DNA of 64,000 bases from Yamagishiella unicocca (lineage: Eukaryota; Chlorophyta; Chlorophyceae; Chlamydomonadales; Volvocaceae): NCBI GenBank assembly GCA_003116995.1, contig BDSL01000035.1, forward strand, positions 186,001-250,000, written 5' to 3'. Below, in pieces: positions 24,568 to 34,807 of the stretch. Position 1 is the first letter of the stretch. Each line of letters opens with the position of its first letter. The notes beneath the pieces are model-generated. The model saw nothing but the letters and a program-made list of their open reading frames with translations, made no database searches and was not told the DNA's origin. A program made the position numbers and the translations under genes.

Positions 24568-25913
24568 TCATACCCGCGGCGCCGCCGCTCCCGTCCCCGC
24601 CGCTGCCGCCCCGCCGCCGCCCCCACCTCCCGCGCCGCTCCTATTCGACGCCCCGCCAACCACCAGCGGCTTGTACCCGTACTTGCTGTCGAAACCTCCC
24701 CAGCGCGCCAAAGCGCCGGAGTTCGGTATCAGCGACCGCAGGTCCTTCAAACTATTGCCGTACTGCCGCAGGATCCGCTGGCCGTACACGAGCCCGTGCT
24801 CGAGATCCACGATCCGCGGCTCCTGCGACAGACCGAGTGAGTTGCGCACGGAGCCCCACCACGTGCCGCCTCTGAATGGCGGCGGCGCCGGCGGCGCCGC
24901 CGGCGGGCCGTAGCGCCGCTCCCGCAGGTACAGCCCGGCCGCGAAGAAGATCACGCCCACGGCGTCGGCTGTGAGGTCCTTTGCGGAGAGGGCGCCCGGC
25001 CAGAGCTGCGAGGGCGGGAGGGAGGAAGCGTGGCGGAGGTGATGGAGGGGGACCTCAGGGTGCGAGGGATGTGGGCTTGGGAGATGCCATAGATGGGCGG
25101 GGCGGAGGGGAGGGGAGCGCAAGGGGCGGGGAGGACGGGTTTGAGCATGCTGAGCAGTGCGTAGCGGGTAGGCGCGGGGGTGTATTGAGGTGAGATGCAA
25201 CGACCGGCACCGACGCTGCCCTGCCTTCCGTTTGACAAGAAAAAGGCCTCTGGCGTTACGTAGCTGGGCGCGAGGATCACGTTATACAGCTGGGCGCGAG
25301 GGTCACGTTATTCACGTTATGCATCTGGGAGCGAGGGTCACGTGCATCTTCGAAGATCGCAGCACCATAACTGCCGGCTCTACAGACACCGCTTATGCGC
25401 CTTTCTTCGCCTCCCCTTTTCCTCCGGGCCCCCGCCTCCCCCCCGCCTCCTGTGCCGTTAGGCACCGGGCCTGCTGGCAGGGCTACACCCATGCCCACCG
25501 CCTTCCTACGATATGCTCCGCATTTTGGGGTGCTGCCTCCTACCTGCAGGTAGTCCCCGAGTTCCTTGAGGATCCCCACAACAAGACCCGCTAAAATGCT
25601 GAACGTGAACCTGGCGCGATAGGCGTAATGCTGCCGCCTGAGTATTACATACGCTATAAGCGTGCAAACGCCCTGAACAGGTTGCAAAAAATCAACGTTA
25701 GCGAAAGGCAGCGCACTTAAAAGGTAAAAGGTTTGGCCCACAAATGCAAAAGGAAACTACTACACCACAGTGACTATCATAACAAGACCTACGCAAAAAA
25801 AGAAGTGCTCCAGCTTATCTAGGGCAAACCAAGCGTCAGTCGGTGTGGGCCCTTCAGGCCCTTTAACGCTGGGGGCCAGTCTTCCTAGGATTGGGAGCCA
25901 ATCTAATCCGATG
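24568..25913 (-). CDS. Membrane protein with YfiM/DUF2279-like domain, 5' end unresolved
   Basis: Proposed exons: about 25913-25766, then from about 25692 to 25544, and 25005-24568, all phase 0. Read through, they give LDKLEHFFFCVGL, a hydrophobic helix, QHYAYRARFTFSILAGLVVG, KELGDYLQ, and LSAKDLTADAVGVIFF. This is the pattern of bacterial YfiM-like (DUF2279) proteins: D-K-x-x-HF, a basic residue, G-x-x-KE-x-x-D, then S-x-KDL-x-x-D-x-x-G. Three membrane segments are likely. The C-terminal third (FRGGTWWGSVRNSLG onward) is specific to this gene and ends in a Gly/Ala-rich tail. The first Met was not found: the frame opens after a stop at about 25940, so an upstream exon is expected. The donor at 25765 and the acceptor at 25693 are my best guesses. 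Confidence 0.6.
25261..25343 (+). repeat. Three intronic copies of a gctgggcgcgagg-tcacgtta unit
   Basis: The sequence agctgggcgcgaggatcacgtta recurs with small changes three times within the intron of the YfiM-like gene (25005-25544). Confidence 0.8.
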
Positions 25914-25939
25914 CTGCTTAGGTTTGACGGCTTCAAGGT

Positions 25940-26262
25940 TTACACGTGTCTCATGATTTCTTGAAAACGTATTATAAAGGCGCGGTGTTACCGGAATCCT
26001 TTCGTGTACATAAGAAGTTTTTGCATGCATGCAAAATATTATGCGACGATGAACGCAGATCTGGATACGGGAGCACTTGCGGTTTCCCAGCTATCATGGT
26101 GGCTGGTCCAAGTACGACTCCCCGGGTACTCGTCATGGTAACCATGCTACCGTCATCGATTCAAGAGCTTGCATGTCCATTCGTGTATATCTACACTACG
26201 TAGTCCACTTAGTCACACTGCATCGCATCGCTGTCGACTGGTAAACACGAAACCCGCTGGTA
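25940..26262. promoter_or_regulatory. Intergenic DNA between divergent YfiM-like and F-box/LysM genes
   Basis: AT-richer DNA with no coding signal on the plus strand. It should hold the promoter of the F-box/LysM gene, and the missing first exon of the YfiM-like gene may also lie here. No specific element is recognised. Confidence 0.4.
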
Positions 26263-29200
26263 ATGGCGTTCCGCTGGCCTACACCTGAACCGCACTCGCC
26301 ACCAGAATCACTGTCCAAAGATGTTGACCTGAGCAAATATGGCGAGCCAGCATCGGAGCCCGACATTATTATGCCAACGCTGCGGTACTGTGCGCTCGCG
26401 CTCGTCATGTCGCGACTGTCACCACGCGAGCTCGCACAGTCCAGGGTGAGGCCGCGTTGTAGCGCGACACCCTCTACTACTTTTTGCCGTCTCAAAGCAT
26501 CACGCGGAGCTCGCAGTTATTCTCTCGCCGACATGTCTCCGAAACATCCTTACCCCTCCCAGCCATGAACGACATCCCCATCGGAGTTGCAGCGCCCTAC
26601 ACCTGGGTTCCGTTTAGGTTTAGGCTCTGCACGACCATAAAACGCACGCTGCCGTGCGTGAGCTGCTGTGGCCTGCTGTGCACTGCAGGCAGTTTGCAGG
26701 TCGTGGAGAGAGGCCGCATCTAACACGGAGGTGCGGGGTGGTGACGTGGCCTGGTGCGGCGGCCTGCATGGTGGTGGCGTGGCCTGGTGCGGCGGCCTGC
26801 GGGGTGATGACGTGGCCTGGTGCGGCGGCAGCGTCAGCAGCCATAACGCCATAGCCCATTGGAAAGATGGACCTCGCACCCGCGGAGGACTTTGGTTTAA
26901 GTGCCCCGGCTCCACCTGAGCTCGCGATGTGAAGGCTACAGCGGCGCGCTGGCCTATCTACCGGTATTCGCTGCTGGCGGCCCGGTGCACATCGCCGGCA
27001 GCAGCTGCGGGCCGCTTCCACGGATTGCCCCAGATGGCCATGATCGCCGTCGCTGTCACCGCTTTTGCTCTCCGTGCGCCGGCACTTGCCTGGTGCAGCT
27101 TGAGCAGCGGCCGGAGCAGCAGCAGCAGCAGCTGCTGACAAGCAGGACCGTACTGTGACACTGGCGAACCATAGCGATGGCCGCAGAGGCGGAGTCCGGA
27201 GCTGCGGCTATTGGACTGGGTACTTGCTGTGTCTCTGGCACCGCTGCTACTGCTGCCGTTACCGTACCTTTGCTACTACTGCTGCTGCTCCTGCTGCTGC
27301 TGCTCCTGCTGCTGCTGACGACACAACCGTTGCTGCTGCGCCGCTGCTGTAGGTCCGCCGCGCCGCTTTCATGCAGCACTGGCGGCTGGCGGGCCTGGTG
27401 GGGGAGGCGCGCAACGGCGCGCTGCTGGACGTGAGTGCGGGGGGTGACGTCCCCGCGCCGCGGTCCTCGGGCTGGGCTGGGCTGGGGGGGTTACCATAAA
27501 AGAACCGGTAACGCGACATAGGAAATGTAGTGGGTGCATAGCCTTCGGACACCGGGACGCGCGCGCATGCTACTGGACTAGGGTGGCCGGCCACACACAC
27601 GGACGCGACGACGTTGGGTGCGGTGAAGTTGAAGAAGAAGAAGAAGAAGTGGGCGAAAATGGGCGGGGGGGGGAGGGGGCCGGGCCGCGATGTTACCACG
27701 CAAGGACGCAACCCCCCCGCCGGTGTTTGACGCATTTTGACGTTCTGGGAACAGCACATCCCGCCCACCCCACTGGCGCTCCTGCGCCACTGACATCCCG
27801 AGCAGCCTTGCCGCTGGAGATGTCTGGGTGGATGTCTGGGTGGATGTCCGTGGTGCAGGAGCGCCGGGGTGCGCTATTCCACGACCTTTATTCCACAACT
27901 TTTACTCCACAACTTTTGTTCCACAACTTGTATCGCACAACTTTTATGTCCACAACTTTTATTCCACAACTATTACCCCACAACAAGTGTCATACAAGGA
28001 GCCCCTGTGCCCAAACGCGCTACACTGGGCCCTGATCCGCACGCCGTACACACCCGCCGCCACACACATGCCCCTCCCCAGACCGCCACCCTGGCTCACT
28101 TCGTGCGGCGCCACCCGGTGGTCCGCGGTGACAGCCTGACGGGCCTGGCGGTGCGGCACGGCTGCGGGGTCACGTCCATCAAGCGCCTGAACAACCTCAT
28201 CTCCGACCACAGCCTCCACTCCCGGGAAGCGGTGTTCCTGCCGGGTGAGGAAGGGCATAAAGGCCGGTTACATGACATAGGTTTAATAGCTGCCGCGTTG
28301 GGGGTGGTCGGGGACGGGCATGAAGACCGGTTACATGACATAGGTTTAATAGCTGCCGCGTTGGGGGTGGTCGGGGAGGGGCATAAAGACCGGTTACACG
28401 ACATAGGTTTAATAGCTGCCGCGTTGGGGGTGGTCGGGGACGGGCATGAAGACCGGTTACATGACATAGGTTTAATAGCTGCCGCGTTGGGGGTGGTCGG
28501 GGAGGGGCATAAAGACCGGTTACACGACATAGCTAGGATAGCTGGCGCATTGTCTTCGGACTCATAGCTGTGGGCGCATGCTTGAGCACTTTGTATTAAC
28601 TACCGAGAAACCTGTGAGGGGTTTCGGGGAAGACCCGTGAGGGGGGAGGCGCCGGAGGGTGTGAGAGGGAGGCAATGTGGGACGGAAAAGGATGGGGTGG
28701 CGGTAAGGTAGGGTTTGTAAAATCCGTTTTACGCGACGGGTAGGGTGGGGTGTTGGCGCAGCATATGACGCTACCTTCAGGGTTACGATCAGCACATCTG
28801 GTGTGCACTTCGGCCAGCCAGCGCGACGATCCGCGCTACGAGGAGTCCCGCCACCACCCAGCCCCTAAACCTGGCAACCAGCCCACGCCGCCCCACCCCA
28901 CACCCCCATGGTTGTTTCTTCGTACACGGGTTTTCCTTGCAACCCCACGCTTCCTCAGAAACCCAATGTTGCTGACCCACGGGTCTGCTCTCATACCCCA
29001 CGTTCCCCCCCCCCCGCCCCCGCCGCAGTCTCCAGCGTCTCCGAGCTGGTCGGCGCCCACGCGCTCTTGCAGTACTGCCGCATAGCTTGTCGCGAGCTGC
29101 TCGTGCTCGTCAGTGAGGGGGAAGCGCAGGCCGCGTGGGAGGCGCTGCAAAGCCCCGAAACCAACGGCGGCGACGGCGGGTTGAACAAAGTCAAGGTGAG

Positions 29201-30365
29201 GGTGAGGCTGTTTCCGGCGGCCACGACGCAACGCGGGGGCGCGGTACCGAAGCATCTTCCATATGCTCCGCCTCTGTAACGGACCACCTCACAACTACTC
29301 TTTATCATTCTATCTTTCAGAGTGTCGTTCTAATACCGTCACAGCCTGTGGGCCTCAGGTCTAGCCGTTTCATGAGGCAGCATGCTAGCCGTTTCATGAG
29401 CCTGCTTGAAGCTCCGCAGTATGCCGTCCAGGGCTCGGAGGCTTAGCCCGCAAGCCTCTCCGGCCAGCGCACCCAGCGCACCGCCTCCGCTGCCCCCGTC
29501 CACCGCAGATGGAGGCGCTCCAGGGGAAGCTGGTGGCGCTGCTGGGTCGCAGCCTTCACGTGGACGAGGCCACTGCGCGGTACTACCTGGCGGAGGCGGG
29601 CTGGTGCCTCAAGAAGGCGGTGACGCATTGCGGTGCGCGGGGGCGGGGCATAAACACCGTTTGCGCGGGGGGTTATAGAAAAGAATCGGTAACTCGACAG
29701 GGGAAGTGAAGCAGTCTTCGGACACCTGGACGCGCGCGCATGCTACTGGACTTGGGTTGACTGCCGCAGAAACAGACTCGGCGACGGTCGGTTGAGGGAA
29801 GAGAAAGAAGCTAATTTGCTATAGTGTCGAGCGCAAAGCAGAGAACTGGGGTGGCGAATGGGGAAATGGCGATGCGGGAAGCACGGATGCCAGGCGACGT
29901 CCCAGCCCAGCCCGGCGCGGGTGGTGGGGGAGGGGTGACGCCCGGACCCGCGGGGGGTGGGAGGGGTGACGCCGGCGAGAGGGTGGCGGAGGCATGACTG
30001 GAGCGCAGGGGACGGTCGAGGAGGGGCGAAACGGCGAGGACCGAGGGCGGCACGGAGCATTAAGCGGCGGGCGGAGGGGTAGGGCAAGGGGGCAGGGGAC
30101 GGGGCAAAGGACGAGGCAGGTGGGTGGGTGGGTGGGTGGACGGGTGGTTGGCAGCAGTGCAAGGGCCCAGGACGGAGGGAGTTGGTACCCCGGCGCGACA
30201 CCTGATGCGCTCCCGTGCTGCCGGCCTGACAGTCCGGGCCCACCTCCATCCCGCCCCGGCCCGGCCCCCCCGGTTGTGACCGCAGAGCAGGACATGCAGT
30301 GGGAGAGCCGCGCGCCAGGCGGCCGGCGGCACCGCCGGGGACCTATCCTTCCTCTGGTCGACTGA
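26263..30365 (+). CDS. F-box / LysM / UBA-like domain protein, 7 exons
   Basis: Exons 26263-26445, 26689-26730, 27353-27430, 28082-28244, 29029-29195, 29509-29632 and 30286-30365; all phases match and the total is 837 nt (278 aa). The F-box runs across exons 1-3: LRYCALALVMSRLSPRELAQ, then AVCRSWREAAS, then VRRAAFMQHW. Exon 4 is a LysM domain, with HPVVRGDSLTGLAVRHGCGV followed by IKRLNNLISDHSL. Exon 6 is UBA-like (RSLHVDEATARYYLAEAGW). The last exon begins EQDMQWESR, like the end of the plant protein. The order F-box, LysM, UBA-like is that of Arabidopsis At1g55000, a presumed SCF substrate receptor. The role of LysM in an intracellular F-box protein is unknown. Introns are repeat-rich; exon 2 is only 42 nt. 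Confidence 0.85.
26737..26829 (+). repeat. 33-bp intronic minisatellite, about 2.8 copies
   Basis: Units starting ggtggtgacgtggcctggtg at 26737, 26770 and 26803 lie just inside intron 2 of the F-box/LysM gene. The repeat keeps a reading frame open past the exon, which makes an over-long ORF; the splice phases favour its being intron. Confidence 0.9.
27267..27318 (+). repeat. ctg trinucleotide repeat in an intron
   Basis: Interrupted (ctg)n within intron 2 of the F-box/LysM gene. One frame reads poly-leucine, which is an artefact of the repeat. Confidence 0.85.
27494..27590 (+). repeat. Dispersed repeat, copy 1 (second copy at about 29650-29760)
   Basis: Both copies contain gaatcggtaac / gaaccggtaac followed by tcttcggacacc / cttcggacacc and the shared 18-mer gacgcgcgcgcatgctac. 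They lie in two different introns of the F-box/LysM gene, so the element has spread within one gene. Confidence 0.75.
28249..28560 (+). repeat. 63-bp intronic minisatellite, five copies
   Basis: The phase marker ccggttac recurs at 28264, 28327, 28390, 28453 and 28516, exactly 63 bp apart. Units alternate between gcatgaagaccggttacatg and gcataaagaccggttacacg forms, suggesting a 126-bp higher-order duplication. It follows the LysM exon donor directly. Because 63 is a multiple of three, one frame stays open, but the protein model splices over it. Confidence 0.92.
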
Positions 30366-32829
30366 AGGCCGTGCAAATCCACTGACACCGCCGCCGCCAC
30401 TCCGACACATCCTACCGCTGCGGCTGCTGCTGCGGCTGCTGCCGCGGCTGCTGCTGCCGCGGCTGCTGCTGCGGCAGCTGCTGTTAATATTGATGCTACC
30501 GCCGCGGCTACTGACGTTGCTGCTGCTGCCGCGGTCATATCACAGTTGCTGGCTGAAATGCGAATGTTGCCGTACCGGCAGCTGGGCTTACAGAGCCCGG
30601 ACCGGACAGATATTCGCCGCTTCCCGCGCTTTCCCTGCTGTCCGCGGATGTCTCCTCGGCCAACCGCTGCCCATAGCCATGCAGGCGGTGGTGTCTTCGG
30701 GCTTTCGGCCTGGGGCCTGGGGGATTGTCGTTGGATATGTACTATATGTGCCTCCAGTGAGCGAAGTAGTGTTTGTTTGTGCGTGCTTGCGACTGTACCA
30801 TACGCCCTGATGCAGGGCGCAAAGCAGCGCCGCCGGCGTGTTGGTGGCCACCTACGCTGCAAACAAGGCGGCCTGAGGATTGAGCTCGTGGGCCGACGCA
30901 TAGGGGCCGTGAGAGGGGGGATGAGACACGGACACGGCGCGTCGGTTGGTGGGGGTTGCGAGGAAGACCCGTGGATACGAGAAAAACCGTTTAGATCAGA
31001 CGTTTCGAGATGCATGCTGGAGAATTGGGGTGAGAAAAAGACGGAGGTCGTGTGTCGACTTTCGGCGGCGGCGGCGGGGCAGGATTGGCATCTCGCCTGG
31101 CCTAAAAGGCCATATTTAAAGTTATTATCCGTGCATTCGTACGTTGCGCCACGTCGTTATTGTACCATAGTACCGTATCAGTCACTGAGGCACTGCGGGC
31201 GTGACCGTCGTTGCACGTGTGCTACCAGATCTCTGGGGGGCTCTGACGGCCCGGAACGCGCTCCGGGATCCGCGCAGCTGTCAGCGTGCTGTCGGGCGCG
31301 TGTCGAGCGGGTTCTATGCCCCAAGATCTCGAGCAGCAACGACGTTCTTGGCTTTGGGACGGTGGAGGGGTTGCGTGGAAGCGTTGGATGCCCTGCTCGC
31401 GGGTGCGGAACCTAGCCGCGGCCTTGTCGCAGCGTTGAAGTAACTCAACGTGGCACTTGAGGGGGTGGCACTAGGTGGTGGCACTTTGCGTGCGTATTTG
31501 TCGAGGTGGTCACGGTACGTGGTGCCGATGGGCCGGCCACCGCATCTGCCAGTCCTGGCCAACGTACCTCTGCAAGAGGTCGGCGCCGCGCTCAGGTGCA
31601 AACGGAGGCAGGTGCAGCCACGACTTGGAGCTTCGCGTTCAGGAACCCATGCCAGCTACAGGCGCGCGCAGCCGCTCACACAGGACGGAGGATTGCAAGT
31701 TGCTTTAAGACCGGCAGTGTGGCTCTGCGTCCGCGTAGTCCTGTGTCCATGGCACTTCCACACAGCCCTGTCAAGGCCTGCCCCGGCGTGACAGCCCCAC
31801 CTTCCTGCCACCAGCCCTGGCCTCCCCGCCGTGAGGCACCATTGGGTTGCATGCCTGCCAGCTTCTGTCAGCTTGGGCGTCGGTTTCTTCTTGCCTGGAC
31901 GAGGTATATACGACCAGCTGCTCCTGATGTGAAAGTGTACTCGTCCGCTGGTGAGGCAACGTGCAACGTACCAGGCACAGAGTTGCATGCCAAGTTCGTC
32001 TGTTGAGACCGTCGGAACATCATCTCCTTGTCCTGGGTTCGCCCGGGTTTGCAACGCATTATCATGATACAAAACCTTGCATTCGTGATATTGTTGTCTG
32101 TTGTTGTGACCCTTGGCTGTGGTAGGAGGAAAGGGAAGGCCGCTGCAAAACCTCCGTTGTATCAAGGCACTGGAACGATTGTGGAATGTTGTAAACGGCT
32201 GCGGTGGGAAGAGGGGGGTCCCATGCCGAGATCTCACCGTACGAGAGGCCAGCGCTAGCAGCCAGCAGACGCCCCCAAAGGCACATGCAAAAACGGGAAA
32301 CCCACAAACAGGGCGGGGCCAAACAGGGCGGGGCCCCGACATACAAGGACAACCCAGGCATCCCAAGGCCCACCGCCCGGCCAGCCCGGACCCCCCCGGA
32401 CCATCCTGGGCCAACTGGCTGGGGACAGAAACCCGCGGCGGCCAACCACCCGCTCGCGAAGATATGCCCCACCCGAAAAGCCGTAGAAACGGCCCACACG
32501 AAAATGCCCCACCCAACAAACCAAGGCCAAGAGAACGGGGAAAACGTAAAACCGGTAAGGCGGCGCACCAGGCACAACCACCAACACGATCACAGACAAT
32601 AGAGGCAACTAGGCGGAACAAACTCCACGGGGAGAGAAACCAAAGACAGCCCCGGGGAGTCCCGGGGTGGCCACGATCATGGGAACTAGCTGAGAACGGT
32701 GACACACCGGCATAACATTTAATGTGCGTACTACAGTAGACTTTCACCAAAAAATAAGGGTTGATGCAGCATGTCCCATGCGCATTATATCCTCTTGAAC
32801 GGCGTCATCTTCAAAGCATCGGGCCGGCG
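30366..32829. other. Repeat-rich interval downstream of the F-box/LysM gene
   Basis: No supported gene. It starts with the presumed 3' UTR, containing a gctgctgcgg repeat at about 30418-30483. At 30958-31030 there is a copy of a dispersed motif (gaggaagacccgtgga then gagaaaaaccgttt) that recurs at 42419-42495 and, inverted, near 44.9 and 60.06 kb. A 364-codon minus-strand frame (31656-32750) and a 200-codon plus-strand frame (32113-32715) overlap and neither resembles a known protein. Confidence 0.5.
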
Positions 32830-32839
32830 GTTGTTAGCA

Positions 32840-33000
32840 GTTGCCGGAGTGCTCGTCCAATTCGCCGTACACGCGCACGGCGTGTTTCATATCCACCTAG
32901 TAACTTTAACCACGGACCATAGTTGCTGAACCAATATTACGGACGGTACTGACCTTAACAATTAGAGATACCACGGAGCGACTTCACCACGGTTCAAGAC
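32840..33000 (-). mobile_element. Non-LTR retroelement fragment, inverted relative to the copy at 39.2 kb
   Basis: About 150 bp here match the reverse complement of 39170-39330, including gtcgctccgtggtatttct-like and ggacgagcattccgg-like blocks. It carries no intact coding sequence. With the 39.2-kb copy it brackets the 33-39 kb retroelement region as an inverted pair. Confidence 0.65.
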
Positions 33001-33559
33001 AGCCCACTTTAAGACATTCAATCGCCAACGATTGCAAGACTACAAGAATGAGAGAAGTCCAGGTGAGCGATACTCGAGAAAGGAGGGAGCTGGGTCAATG
33101 CGACCGACCCCCGCGTTCAAACGCCTGCGTCGTGGCTGTTTGGGCGCGAGTCAAGCCACAACCAGCCAGGACCGCGCGATAAGACTGCCTAGGCAATCAG
33201 CTAACAACTTGCACAGGTCACCGATGAAAAGGCCAGTGCCGCACGATCGATGGAACTGCCCAGGCTCGCAGTTAGCACCTCGCACCTGTCACTGATGCAA
33301 GCCACCGCTAGGCTGCTGCAAAGGCCAGTGCCGCATGATGGAACTGCCACGCCCGCATTCAGCCCCTGCCATCCACACCGTCCCACACCCCACCAACTGC
33401 AACCCTGCCACGCCCACAGACTCTCTCCAAGGGCCCGGCTCACAGCACCAGAAGCAAGTAGGCCATCGCAGATGCGACCAACCGGGCCGGCCGCGCCCCC
33501 GGGCCAGGGGGCGGGGGCCAGGGACCCAGAGCCCGAGAGGGTAGAACGGGGAAGGGAGC

Positions 33560-34807
33560 TCAGCACCGTATCCTCAGCCACAGCCGCAGCAGCCGCACGG
33601 GCCGCCGCAACAGCGGCGGCAGCTGCCAAAGCCTACGCCACTGCTGTGGCAGAGGCCGCCGCCGCAGCGGATGTTGTGGCCGCAGCAGATGCCGCAGCAG
33701 AAGCCGTTGCTGCAGAAGCGGCAGACGCCGGCGAGCGAGGTAGAGGGGGCTGGCCGGAACCAGCACGCCCTAGAACCGGCGGGGTTTCACCGGAGTGCGG
33801 ACAACCCCTTCGCTGCTCGGGAAACGTCCAGGCGAGGAACCCAGCCAGCACGGTCGGCCCAGTCCAGCCAGCATGCCGACGACCGGGCGCCCGAATGTGA
33901 GAGCAGCCCGAAGTGCCCTCGCCGGGAGCAAGAGGAGTGGGGCCCCGCTTTTCATCGCCACACCAGGGGCCCCAGCCCGGTCCCGCCGACGTCCCACCGG
34001 ATGTCTGGGCCCGGGTGCTGGCCCAAGCAAAGTTCCTCATGCAGGACCAGCCACGCGGGGCCACCTGGGAAACCCGCATCGACGACCCTTATGCCCCGCG
34101 CGTCCGGGAGGCCCCAATTCGCCACACCAACCCAGCCGCAGCGGCCGTGGAAGCAGCAACTCGCCGTATCGATGGCATGGTGGCAGACCCGTTCGACCGC
34201 CAGGACATGGAGGCTATGGATGCCCACGAACAGCTGACCTTTTGCAAGAGGCTAGCCGACATCATGGTGAAGGCTGCCCATACCACAACCACAAGGCTGG
34301 ACCAGTGCTGGGACGTCACCCTCTCCACACCCCGCTGAAGGCGTGGATCAAAACGCGCCTGCACACCCTTCAGGCAGTGCTCGCCCAGGCAATGGCCCCC
34401 GCGCTGGGCACGGAGGAGGCATCGACGCTCGCCACAGCGTTGGTGGCAGAAGCGGAGCTGCTTTGGAAGGATTTGGACGGGTATCAGCACTACCCCCGGG
34501 CGAACCTAGAGACGTACGCAGAGAAGCTGAAGTCAGTCCTCACCGGCCGCCAGCTGGGCTCCTGGATCCTCCAGCATTGCAGGCCCCGGGCTACACCCCC
34601 CACGCAACCCGCTGGTGCCAAGCGGCCGTGCAGACTATGTACACAGCGCTGATCTATGAAGGAGTCCTGTCGGTGAAGGAGTGGAAGGACAACCTAAGTG
34701 TCCAGCTCGCGCACGTAGACTGCATGACCCGCGTGCTTCTGGATGAGCACACCCGCATGGAGCAGCACGCGGGTCATGCAGTCTACGTGCGCGAGCTGGA
34801 CACTTAG
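33560..34807 (+). pseudogene. Left-arm gag-like ORF of a DIRS-type element, frameshifted
   Basis: The plus-strand copy encodes an Ala-rich N-terminal part, a segment with DPFDRQDMEAMDAHEQLTF, and later HYPRANLETYAEKLKSVLTG. Compared with the right arm it lacks one base near 34322 (ctctccac against ctcctccac) and one near 34575 (cagcattg against cagcagttg), so three frames are needed to read it. The order gag then tyrosine recombinase on the same strand suggests the capsid ORF of a DIRS/PAT-like element, such as TOC3 or Kangaroo of volvocine algae. That is an inference from context; the protein itself has no motif I can name. Confidence 0.55.

Noticed and set aside
26855..26930. Possible F-box exon reading GLWFKCPGST or DFGLSAPAPPELAM.
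   Set aside because: Phases do not fit good splice sites, and the junction 26730 to 27353 gives a complete F-box ending VRRAAFMQHW.
27177..27434. ORF with poly-leucine resembling a signal peptide.
   Set aside because: The leucines come from a (ctg)n repeat, and the F-box/LysM exon at 27353 uses a different frame.
28750..29085. Possible extra exon (SASQRDDPRYEES) between the LysM exon and the exon at 29029.
   Set aside because: No donor of the needed phase follows it, while direct splicing of 28244 to 29029 is in phase and aligns with the plant protein.
29819..31015. 398-codon minus-strand ORF.
   Set aside because: It lies antisense over the last exon of the F-box/LysM gene and repeat DNA,and its composition is Pro/Ala/Arg noise from GC-rich sequence.
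31656..32750. 364-codon minus-strand ORF and the overlapping 200-codon plus-strand ORF.
   Set aside because: No motif, odd Gly/Trp/Cys composition, and the two overlap on opposite strands; not enough to call either a gene.
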